Assembly: GCA_964544605.1 (NCBI GenBank)
Contig: CAZJBX010000005.1
Span: 1 to 64,000 of the forward strand
Source of the DNA: JAMIFN01 sp964544605
GTDB lineage: Bacteria > Pseudomonadota > Gammaproteobacteria > Burkholderiales > Burkholderiaceae_C
Reading direction: 5' to 3'
DNA: 64,000 bases
The notes beneath the pieces were generated by a model. It saw nothing but the letters and a program-made list of their open reading frames with translations. It searched no databases and was not told where the DNA came from. This document shows, piece by piece, positions 50,308 to 59,978 of this stretch (position 1 is its first letter; each line of letters starts with the position of its first letter). A program made the position numbers and the translations under genes.

Positions 50308-50424
50308 ATGAGTAACGAAAAAATGGCACGCCTATCTGCCCTGTGGCGTGAGCAACGGGCAGAGGCAGCAAGACTGGATGCCGCGATTGAGGCCAACTTG
50401 AAGGAACTGGGCTATGGTGGATGA
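50308..50424 (+). CDS. Orphan copy of the HsdM C-terminal tail (38 aa)
   Basis: A 38-codon ORF, MSNEKMARLSALWREQRAEA... ending LGYGG. It matches the last 36 residues of HsdM (EKMARLSALWRQQQQEA... LGFGG). The first 32 nt of the match (from GAAAAAATGGCACG) are identical to hsdM, and the rest has diverged. It may be translated, or be the scar of an insertion that placed rhuM between hsdM and its former neighbour. Its 3' end overlaps the next ORF (ATG at 50414) by 11 bp. Confidence 0.65.
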   Translation: MSNEKMARLSALWREQRAEAARLDAAIEANLKELGYGG

Positions 50425-50635
50425 ACCTGTCGTACTGGTGGTTGATGATATTGCGGATGATTTTTCCCGCTCCCCCTTCGGCGAGCGTTGGGGTTATCAG
50501 GTCCATAAGTTATCGAAAGAACAACTACAAAACCTGCAAGCAGGAAAGCTACTTGCCATAGATGTGCAAGGGGAATATGTGGCTTACCTCAAGGTGGAGC
50601 CAGAGGCTCTGAGCAATAAAGAGTCAACATCATGA
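50414..50635 (+). CDS. Small protein of unknown function in the hsd operon
   Basis: 73-aa protein starting MVDEPVVLVVDDIADDFSRS and containing WGYQVHKLSKEQLQNLQAGKLLAIDVQGEYVAYLKVE. I recognise no family. Translational coupling is likely at both ends: its ATG lies within the preceding tail ORF and its stop overlaps the kilA-N ATG (ATGA, 50632). It is acidic at the N-terminus and predicted soluble. Confidence 0.6.
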   Translation: MVDEPVVLVVDDIADDFSRSPFGERWGYQVHKLSKEQLQNLQAGKLLAIDVQGEYVAYLKVEPEALSNKESTS

Positions 50636-51450
50636 GCAAGATCAAAGTACTGGAACGGGAGGTAACGATTGCCTCCATCAAGGATGAAGACTACATTTCC
50701 TTGACCGACATTGCCCGCTACAAGAACGCAGAGCACAGCGATGACCTGATCCGCAACTGGCTGCGCAACCGCAACACGCTGGAATTTCTGGGCATCTGGG
50801 AACGCCTCAACAATCCCGTTTTTAATCCCGTCGAATTCGACGGGATTAAAAAGCAGGCCGGCCTGAACAGCTTCACCCTCACCCCCAAGCAATGGATCGG
50901 TGCCACCGCCGCCATCGGCATCATCTCCAAGGCTGGTCGCTACGGCGGCACCTACGCCCACAAAGACATCGCCTTCGAGTTCGCCTCGTGGGTGTCGGTG
51001 GAGTTCAAGCTCTACCTCATCAAGGAGTTCCAGCGCCTCAAGGAAGATGAACGCAAAACGCTGGGCTGGGACATCCGTCGCAACCTTGCCAAAATCAACT
51101 ACCGCATCCACACCGACGCCATCCAGCAGCACCTGATTCCCGCCACCCTCAGCACCAAGCAAACTTCGCTGGTCTATGCCTCCGAAGCCGATGTGCTCAA
51201 CCTCGCCCTGTTCGGCCAGACTGCTGCGCAGTGGCGCGACGCCAACCCCGGCAACAAAGGCAATATGCGCGACGAGGCCAATGTCACCCAACTGGTCTGC
51301 CTGTCCAATCTGGAAAACCTCAATGCCTTGTTCATCGCCGAAGGCTTGCCGCAATCGCAGCGGCTGGAGCGGCTCAACCGCATTGCCATTCAGCAGATGA
51401 CGCTGCTGGCGGGGGATGGGCGGATGCAGTTGGCGGGAGGTGGGGAATGA
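50632..51450 (+). CDS. KilA-N domain protein in the hsd operon
   Basis: 272-aa KilA-N domain protein, a DNA-binding module first known from phage. The domain runs from about 15 to 130 (DYISLTDIARYKNAEHSDDLIRNWLRNRNTLEFLGIWE, NPVEFDGIKKQAGLNSFTLTPKQWI, GRYGGTYAHKDIAFEFASWVSVEFKLYLIKEFQRLK). The C-terminal half is a second conserved region found in RM-associated members. A perfect 34-bp DNA palindrome lies inside the coding region (50819-50852). Overlaps its neighbours by 4 bp at both ends. Confidence 0.9.
   Translation: MSKIKVLEREVTIASIKDEDYISLTDIARYKNAEHSDDLIRNWLRNRNTLEFLGIWERLNNPVFNPVEFDGIKKQAGLNSFTLTPKQWIGATAAIGIISKAGRYGGTYAHKDIAFEFASWVSVEFKLYLIKEFQRLKEDERKTLGWDIRRNLAKINYRIHTDAIQQHLIPATLSTKQTSLVYASEADVLNLALFGQTAAQWRDANPGNKGNMRDEANVTQLVCLSNLENLNALFIAEGLPQSQRLERLNRIAIQQMTLLAGDGRMQLAGGGE
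50819..50852. repeat. 34-bp perfect palindrome inside the kilA-N gene
   Basis: Left arm TTTTTAATCCCGTCGAA, right arm its exact reverse complement, centred on GAATTC, with no loop. It codes for a normal stretch of the KilA-N domain (FNPVEFDGIKK). It can form a strong cruciform or RNA hairpin. Confidence 0.9.
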
Positions 51451-52766
51451 GTGCGGGGATGGTGGGTGAGTGGCGCACTATTCGTCTTGCTGAAGTTGCC
51501 ATCCTGTCTAGTGGCAAAAGACCGCTATCCAATGAAAAGACATCATCGGACACCTATCTCGTACCGATAATTGGTGGCGGTGGCATATCAGGGTTTACCG
51601 ACCAAGCGCTTTTCGATGAGCCAATTCTTATTACCGGACGGGTCGGTACGCTTGGAAAATTGCATACATCAAAAGGCTCAAGTTGGCCTTCTGACAATGC
51701 GCTAGTTATTCGTCCATCATCATCAGAAACCGATTTCATTTTCTTACGATACGCCGTTCAGCTCGTGATTGGCTCAGCGATAGGCATGAACCGAGGCGCA
51801 GCAAACCCTCTCATTACGCAAGGCGACCTTGGAAAAATCGAAATCAGCCATCCCCCTATCGAAGAGCAACGCACCATCGCCCACATCCTCGGCACGCTGG
51901 ACGACAAAATCGAACTCAACCGCAAGCAGAACGAAACCCTGGAAGCCATGGCCCGCGCCCTGTTCAAAGCGTGGTTTGTCGATTTCGAACCGGTACGCGC
52001 CAAGATGGAAGGCGTAGGGGCGCAATTCATTGCGCCCAACCCATCCATTGCCCCCAATTCAGGGTGCGATGAATCGGGGCGCGATAAATCAGGGCGCGAT
52101 AAATCGCGCCCCTACGGTTTTTTTCCAGACCGGTTGGTTGAATCGGAATTTGGGGCGATTCCAATGGGGTGGGAAATGCGTTCTCTGGATTCGATTGCAA
52201 ACTATCTGAACGGCCTTGCACTACAGAAGTTTCCACCAGAAAGCGAAACCGAATTTCTGCCAGTCATCAAGATTGCGCAGTTGCGCGCTGGAAATACCAA
52301 TAAAGCAGATAGAGCAAGCGCCCGCATCAAGCCTGAGTATGTTGTAGTTGATGGCGATGTATTGTTCTCATGGTCAGGGTCGCTTGAGGTTGAGGTGTGG
52401 AATGGCGGACGCGGTGCGTTAAATCAGCATTTGTTCAAAGTGACATCGGCAGTGGTGCCAAAGTGGTTTTATTTCTTTGCTACGCGCCATCATTTGCAGA
52501 ATTTCCGTGCGATTGCTGCCGACAAGGCGACGACCATGGGCCACATTCAGCGCAAGCATCTGACAGAGGCCCGAATCGCTGTTGCGCCGCCAGAAAGCAT
52601 GATGGCCTTTGATGGTGTGTTTGCTCCGCTATTCAATCAAATGGTCAGCAAGGCGCAGGAATCCCACGCCCTCGCCCAACTCCGCGATACCCTGCTGCCC
52701 AAACTGATTTCCGGCGAGCTGCGCGTGCCGGATGCCCAAGCGTTCCTTAAGGGGCATGACCTATGA
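51447..52766 (+). CDS. hsdS: Type I restriction specificity subunit HsdS with a repeat in the central linker
   Basis: 439-aa specificity subunit with two target-recognition domains. TRD1 is at about 5-140; the first conserved helix is EQRTIAHILGTLDDKIELNRKQNETLEAMARALFKAWFVDFEPV. TRD2 begins at FFPDRLVESEFGAIPMGWEMRSL and ends with the second conserved helix (SHALAQLRDTLLPKLISGELRV). Between helix 1 and TRD2, residues 190-223 are encoded by a REPIN-like element (52014-52115, 34 codons), giving VGAQFIAPN... and repeated D(E/K)SGR. The start at 51447 overlaps the kilA-N stop (ATGA). The stop overlaps the RAYT start. Confidence 0.93.
   Translation: MSAGMVGEWRTIRLAEVAILSSGKRPLSNEKTSSDTYLVPIIGGGGISGFTDQALFDEPILITGRVGTLGKLHTSKGSSWPSDNALVIRPSSSETDFIFLRYAVQLVIGSAIGMNRGAANPLITQGDLGKIEISHPPIEEQRTIAHILGTLDDKIELNRKQNETLEAMARALFKAWFVDFEPVRAKMEGVGAQFIAPNPSIAPNSGCDESGRDKSGRDKSRPYGFFPDRLVESEFGAIPMGWEMRSLDSIANYLNGLALQKFPPESETEFLPVIKIAQLRAGNTNKADRASARIKPEYVVVDGDVLFSWSGSLEVEVWNGGRGALNQHLFKVTSAVVPKWFYFFATRHHLQNFRAIAADKATTMGHIQRKHLTEARIAVAPPESMMAFDGVFAPLFNQMVSKAQESHALAQLRDTLLPKLISGELRVPDAQAFLKGHDL
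52014..52115. repeat. Family C REPIN-like element inside hsdS
   Basis: 102 bp, exactly 34 codons. The left hairpin starts GTAGGGGCGCAATTC; then about three 15-bp units (GATAAATCAGGGCGC type); the right hairpin GGGCGCGAT-AA-ATCGCGCCC ends in CTAC. Two hairpins in inverted orientation define a REPIN. Confidence 0.9.
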
Positions 52767-53454
52767 CTGAACAAACACAATGGGTAGGGGCGCAATTTAT
52801 TGCGCCCGATTCAACCGATCAGGGCACAATAAATCAGGGCGCGATGAATCAGGGCGCGATAAATCAGGGCGCGATAAATCAGGGCGCGATAAATCGCGCC
52901 CCTACGGATTTGCCACACCGTCGCAGCATTCGTTTGCAGGGCTATGACTATTCGCAGGCGGGGGCGTATTTTGTGACGGTATGCACGCACAACAGGACAT
53001 GCTGTTTTGGTGAGATTGTTGATGGCCATATGCGTTTAAATAGTCTTGGGGAATTGGTGCTTGCCACATGGCTGGATTTGCCTGGACGGTTTGTGCAGGT
53101 GAGTTTGGATGCTTTTGTTGTGATGCCCAATCACATTCACGGCATTCTGCACATCACCCCCGTAGGGGCGCAATTTATTGCGCCCGATTCAACCGAGCAG
53201 GGCGCGATGAATCAGGGCGCGATAAATCGCGCCCCTACGCTGGGGGCCGTGGTGCGGGTGTTAAAGGCGGTATCAACACGACAGATTCGCCTCGCGGGTC
53301 ATGGTGCATTTGCTTGGCAACGCAATTATTACGAGCACATCATTCGTAACGAAGATTCACTGGCTCGCATCCGTGAATACATCGAGAACAACCCACTGCA
53401 ATGGGCGCTGGATCGTGAAAATCCCGCCAATGCGGAATCACGAGGACATGCGTG

Positions 53455-53455
<1 letters not shown>
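52763..53455 (+). CDS. REP-associated tyrosine transposase (RAYT, Y1/HUH fold) inside the type I RM operon
   Basis: 230-aa TnpA_REP/IS200-like single-strand transposase. The family start is RRSIRLQGYDYSQAGAYFVTVCTHNR; the HUH motif is HIH at 124-126 in VMPNHIHGILH; the catalytic Tyr is Y189 or Y190 in WQRNYYEHIIRNEDSLARIREYIENNPLQW. RAYTs act on REP hairpins that begin with a tetranucleotide such as GTAG. Residues 8-48 (VGAQFIAPD... QGAINQGAINRAPT) and 134-159 are themselves translated family C elements. It begins on the ATGA overlapping the hsdS stop and ends on the overlap with hsdR, so it is translationally coupled on both sides. Confidence 0.93.
52784..52905. repeat. Family C REPIN-like element at the RAYT 5' end
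   Basis: 122 bp. The left hairpin is GGGCGCAAT-TT-ATTGCGCCC after GTAG; then about six 15-bp units; the right hairpin ends CTAC. The unit count is the highest in the window. Translated as repeated INQGA. Confidence 0.9.
53162..53238. repeat. Family C REPIN-like element inside the RAYT gene
   Basis: 77 bp with the same left and right hairpins and about two 15-bp units. Translated in the loop between the HIH motif and the LGAVVRVLKAVSTRQI block, a position that varies in RAYTs. Confidence 0.9.
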
Positions 53456-56679
<3,224 letters not shown>

Positions 56680-56704
56680 ATGCCCTTATAGACAAACCGC
56701 TACG

Positions 56705-56800
56705 ATGAAGCAATCGCACTTTAACGGCAGCAGGATCACTGAGGCCATCAAGCGCGTAGAGGCAGGATATACGGCACTGCAATTGTGTTGTGGCTCCATC
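56705..56800 (+). pseudogene. Possible remnant of an IS3-family transposase OrfA
   Basis: The frame from the ATG at 56705 reads MKQSHFNGSRITEAIKRVEA then GYTALQLCCGSIPK, resembling the helix-turn-helix start of IS3-type OrfA proteins (K-S-x-F-x-x-x-x-I-x-x-x-L-K-x-x-E-A-G). The similarity stops after about 30 residues and no OrfB or terminal repeats follow. A degraded fragment is the best reading; chance is not excluded. Confidence 0.35.
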
Positions 56801-56874
56801 CCCAAAGAGCGGCCGGCCATGGCCGCATGGCGCTGGTGCTCACGAAGGTGGAATAGGTGGGATGACCTGCATGA

Positions 56875-56902
56875 AAAACGGCCTTCATTTGAAGGCCGTT
56901 TG
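56875..56902 (-). terminator. Rho-independent terminator after the lipoprotein gene
   Basis: On the minus strand AAACGGCCTTC-AAATG-AAGGCCGTTTTTC, stem plus T run, 22 bp beyond the lipoprotein stop. It may also stop read-through from hsdR on the plus strand. Confidence 0.8.
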
Positions 56903-56924
56903 CTTGTGGGCTGGATGGCGGGCA

Positions 56925-57437
56925 TCAATCGCCGATTTTTTCCAGATAACCGCGCATTGTGCCGTAGCAACTGAAGGCGAAGCTCTCACCGTTTACTTTG
57001 TAAGTGTCATGCTCATGAAAAGTTTGCGTGAAGTCAATGCGTGTGGCATCGGCATTCACTTCGCCGCGTATTTCACCTTTGAAGAAGTCGATGTAGTCCC
57101 CTTCGCTGTAGTCGTAGTTGTAGTTGTCGATCCAAGTGCGGCCATTGAGCTGGCCTGCGGCTTCGCGTTCTTCGGGGTAGCCGTCTTCAGCAAAGTAAAT
57201 CATGGTGATGTCCTTGCCGTTTTGCTCCAGGCCAATGGCGTGCGCTCCCTCTGCAAGGCCTTCTTCCATTTCGCGCTGGAATTGAGGCAAGTCGGCAGGG
57301 TTGTCGCAGCGCAAATCGCTGTAGCCAGTTTGGTAAACCATCCATTCACCCGTGATATCGACGGGGGAGCCACCACCGCCGCCGCCACAGGCGGTGAGGG
57401 CCAAGATGCAGGAGCCAATGGCGAGCCAGTTTTTCAT
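56925..57437 (-). CDS. Hypothetical lipoprotein
   Basis: 170-aa protein with a type II signal peptide: SCILALTAC lipobox, Cys17, followed by a Gly run (GGGGGG). The mature part begins VDITGEWMVYQTGY, a pattern like lipocalin/META-type small beta proteins, and has two central Cys (LRCDNPADL; FSCYGTMRG) that could form a disulphide. I recognise no family. It is monocistronic. Confidence 0.75.
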   Translation of the reverse strand: MKNWLAIGSCILALTACGGGGGGSPVDITGEWMVYQTGYSDLRCDNPADLPQFQREMEEGLAEGAHAIGLEQNGKDITMIYFAEDGYPEEREAAGQLNGRTWIDNYNYDYSEGDYIDFFKGEIRGEVNADATRIDFTQTFHEHDTYKVNGESFAFSCYGTMRGYLEKIGD

Positions 57438-57927
57438 GTTGCTTTCCTTGTGTGTTCTAGGGCGAAAGGGTTAAAGCGGGGAAGGATAGGGGCTTGTGTG
57501 GCTTGTTGAAACAGGGCTTTGGGGGTTTGTTGAAGAATTCACGCTTGGGCGGGTGCAGGGCCGTTTTTTTGCGAATTTGCGTGAAGTAGTGCCGTGGGGC
57601 TTGCGCTGGGCGCAGTGCGCCGTGAGGTGGCGCAGTTCCAAGCCCTACAAATGCGCGCCGAACTCCATACGCAGAGGGCCACCATGACGGGTTTTTCAAA
57701 TGCCGTCTTTGCTGTGTCTCAGTAGGGGCGTTGCATGCAACGCCCCTACAAGATGCGTTGCCCAACAAACCCCGTCATGGCGAGGCGGGCGTAAGCTTGC
57801 CGTGGCCATCTTGGGCTGAAAGGCAGGTATTTTGGAGTGCGCCGTTTGACGGCGCTTTGGGCTTTCTGTACTCACTCTAAAGGGCCTTCGCTATGACGGG
57901 GGGGTGTGATGCGCCTAAAATCGCCCT
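57438..57927. repeat. Intergenic region with several repeat elements
   Basis: 490 bp without a convincing gene. It holds the family A 28-bp palindrome at 57722-57749, a CCCCGTCATGGCGAGGCGGG / GCCGTGGCCATC element (57773-57812) and a GGGCCTTCGCTATGACGGG half (57881-57899). This group of repeats is also found at 152-174 and 22072-22190. Confidence 0.65.
57722..57749. repeat. 28-bp perfect palindrome REP, family A copy 4
   Basis: Begins GTAGGGGCGTTGC, ends with the complement, identical to 103-130 and 48734-48761. Extragenic. Confidence 0.85.
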
Positions 57928-59034
57928 TTGATGGTTTTTGGGCCGCTGGCTGCTTTGTTGCGGTGCGGCGGTTTTGATGAACAGCGAAAGGATGCGCTTG
58001 TGTTGAATGCTTTGATTGGTGAGCTGGGCTCGCAATTTGGTTTGGGCGATAAGGCCGATGGCTTTGTGCGCCAGACTTTGGCTGGTGTGTTGGGCACTCA
58101 GGGCAATGGCCTAGGGGCTTTTCTGAATCAGTTCGAGGCCGTGGGTTTGGGCAGCATTGCCCGCTCTTGGCAAGGCGGTATGGAGGGTGCGCAGAGCATC
58201 AGCCCCGCGCAGTTGGAAACGGCTTTGGGGCAGAAGGGCGGTTTGATTGCGCAACTGACGGCTGATTTGGGCCTGAGCCGCCAGAGCGTGACACCTGCCC
58301 TGGGTTTTGTGTTGCCGCGTTTGGTGGGCGCACTCACGCCAGATGGCAAGGTGGGTACGGTGCCGGCTGCGGTGTCGGCCTTTTTGGCGGGCACGGCGGG
58401 TGTGGGCGCGGCGGCAACAACCAAAGCCGCAGCAGCGGGCACGGGTTCAGCCTTGGTGCGCTGGATTCCTTGGCTGCTGTTGGTGTTATTGAGTCTGCTG
58501 TTGCTGGGCTGGTGCAGCAAGCAAAACGGCGAGGCCTTGCGCGCACCCGTGGACAGCCAAGCGATGGACGCGCAAGAGGCTTTGGCTTTGGCCCAAGCGC
58601 AAGCGCAAGCGCAGCTTGATGCAGCTTTGGCCGACGGTGCTGATGCGGCCACGGAGGCTGATGCCGATGCCGCCCCTGAGGGCGCTGGCGTGGTGGGCGA
58701 TATGGTGGATGGTTCGCCCCGCTTGAAGGTGTATTTTGATGTGAGCAAGGCTGAGATTGCGCCTGATTTTGCTTACGCGGCGGCGGGTTTGCTGCAAATG
58801 CTAGCGGGCGATGAGGCGCTGAAGGCGCAAGTGAGCGGCTTTAGCGACCCCACAGGCAATGCCGAGCAGAATGCGGCTTTGTCTAAGGCGCGGGCTGAGG
58901 CTGTGCGCGATGCTTTGGTGGCCGAAGGTGTGGCCCTTGAGCGCATTGAGCTGGTGAAACCCAAAACCGTAGAGCTGACCGAAGGCAATTTGGCCGAGGC
59001 CCGCCGTGTGGAGGTGACAGTGCAGCAGCCTTAA
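57928..59034 (+). CDS. YidB-like/OmpA-domain fusion protein
   Basis: Up to 368 aa. The N-terminal region to about 150 (LNALIGELGSQFGLGDKADGFVRQTLAGVL, FLNQFEAVGLGSIARSWQGG, LPRLVGALTPDGKV) is the YidB/DUF937 type. A single transmembrane helix follows at about 175-197 (WIPWLLLVLLSLLLLGW), then an Ala/Gln-rich linker, then a C-terminal OmpA-like peptidoglycan-binding domain (LKVYFDVSKAEIAP, VSGFSDPTGNAEQNAALSKARAEAVRDALV, RRVEVTV). This suggests an inner-membrane protein reaching the cell wall. Starts: TTG/ATG at 57928/57931, or GTG at 58000 with AAAGGA 8 bp upstream, which I find attractive. Function unknown. Confidence 0.8.
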   Translation: MMVFGPLAALLRCGGFDEQRKDALVLNALIGELGSQFGLGDKADGFVRQTLAGVLGTQGNGLGAFLNQFEAVGLGSIARSWQGGMEGAQSISPAQLETALGQKGGLIAQLTADLGLSRQSVTPALGFVLPRLVGALTPDGKVGTVPAAVSAFLAGTAGVGAAATTKAAAAGTGSALVRWIPWLLLVLLSLLLLGWCSKQNGEALRAPVDSQAMDAQEALALAQAQAQAQLDAALADGADAATEADADAAPEGAGVVGDMVDGSPRLKVYFDVSKAEIAPDFAYAAAGLLQMLAGDEALKAQVSGFSDPTGNAEQNAALSKARAEAVRDALVAEGVALERIELVKPKTVELTEGNLAEARRVEVTVQQP

Positions 59035-59060
59035 GTGCAGCGCTTGTGATGGCCAAGAGG

Positions 59061-59083
59061 AAAGCCCCTGCGGGGGCTTTTTT
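59061..59083 (+). terminator. Rho-independent terminator
   Basis: AAAGCCCC-TGCG-GGGGCTTT followed by T3C, 27 bp after the OmpA-domain gene. It lies between convergent genes and may serve mutM as well. Confidence 0.85.
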
Positions 59084-59109
59084 CGTGGGTGTTTGTGGCG
59101 GTGTGTGGC

Positions 59110-59925
59110 TTAACGCTGGCAACGGCGGCAGTAGTAGGTGCTGCGCTGGTTTTGCTCGATTTTGGCGATGGCGCTGCCGCATGTGGGGCAAGGCAGGCCA
59201 GCGCGGCCATACACGGCGGCGTGCAGGGTGAAGTAGCCGATTTCGCCATCGGCGTTGCGGAAGTCTTTGAGCGTGCTGCCGCCTTGCTCTAGGGCTTTTT
59301 GCAGGGTGGCAATGACGGCAGCGTGCAGGCGCTGGGCGCGGGCTTTGCTGATGCGGCCTGCGGCGGTGGCCGGGTGGATGCGGGCGGCGAACAGGGCTTC
59401 GCTGCAATAGATATTGCCCACGCCAACGACGATTTGGCCGCCCAGCAGCACTTGCTTGATGGCCGCGCTTTTGCCCCGCAGCCCTTGGTAGAAGTAGTCG
59501 GCGCTGAAATCGGGGGCAAAGGGTTCCATGCCCAAATGGGCCAGCAGTTTTTGCGCCACGGGGTCGGCCTCGCCGAAGGGGGCGTAAACGGCGGCACCAA
59601 AGCGGCGCGGGTCGCGCAGGCGCAGCGTGCCCAAGTTGGTGTGCAGATGCAGGTGGTCGTGTGGACTGGCGGGCGGCAGTGCGGTGTCAAAGCGCAGACT
59701 GCCCGACATACCCAAATGCAAAATCAGCATACCTTGGCTGAGGTCGAGCAAGAGGTATTTGCTGCGGCGGCGCACGCCCAAGACTTGCAGGCCATGCAAT
59801 TGCTCAGGCGGCACGCCCAGCGGCCAGCGCAGGGGTTTGCCCAGTTCGAGGGCGGTGATGGTGGCGCCCGCAATGCGGTGGGCAAAAGACAGGCGGGTGA
59901 CTTCAACTTCGGGCAGTTCAGGCAT
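59110..59925 (-). CDS. mutM: Formamidopyrimidine-DNA glycosylase
   Basis: 271-aa bifunctional repair enzyme that removes 8-oxoguanine and nicks the strand. The catalytic N-terminus is PELPEVEVTR (Pro2, Glu3 after Met removal). The RRRSKYLLLDL segment carries Lys58, the helix-two-turns-helix segment is GGQIVVGVGNIYCSEALFAARIHP, and a zinc finger closes the protein (CPTCGSA ... YYCRRCQ). Convergent with the preceding gene and divergent from the TPR gene. Confidence 0.96.
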   Translation of the reverse strand: MPELPEVEVTRLSFAHRIAGATITALELGKPLRWPLGVPPEQLHGLQVLGVRRRSKYLLLDLSQGMLILHLGMSGSLRFDTALPPASPHDHLHLHTNLGTLRLRDPRRFGAAVYAPFGEADPVAQKLLAHLGMEPFAPDFSADYFYQGLRGKSAAIKQVLLGGQIVVGVGNIYCSEALFAARIHPATAAGRISKARAQRLHAAVIATLQKALEQGGSTLKDFRNADGEIGYFTLHAAVYGRAGLPCPTCGSAIAKIEQNQRSTYYCRRCQR

Positions 59926-59978
59926 ATCAGCTCAGCGGGCAAAACAAAAGCACAAGCTGTGCATTATCATGCGCCGAT

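Noticed and set aside
50819..50852. Intrinsic terminator within kilA-N
   Set aside because: The palindrome has no loop and no U tract following it on the plus strand, and the operon continues through it.
52784..52905. CRISPR-like array
   Set aside because: The 15-bp units are contiguous with no unique spacers and are flanked by REP hairpins.
56790..57509. 239-codon plus-strand frame
   Set aside because: Antisense to the lipoprotein gene, which has a clear lipobox and its own terminator.
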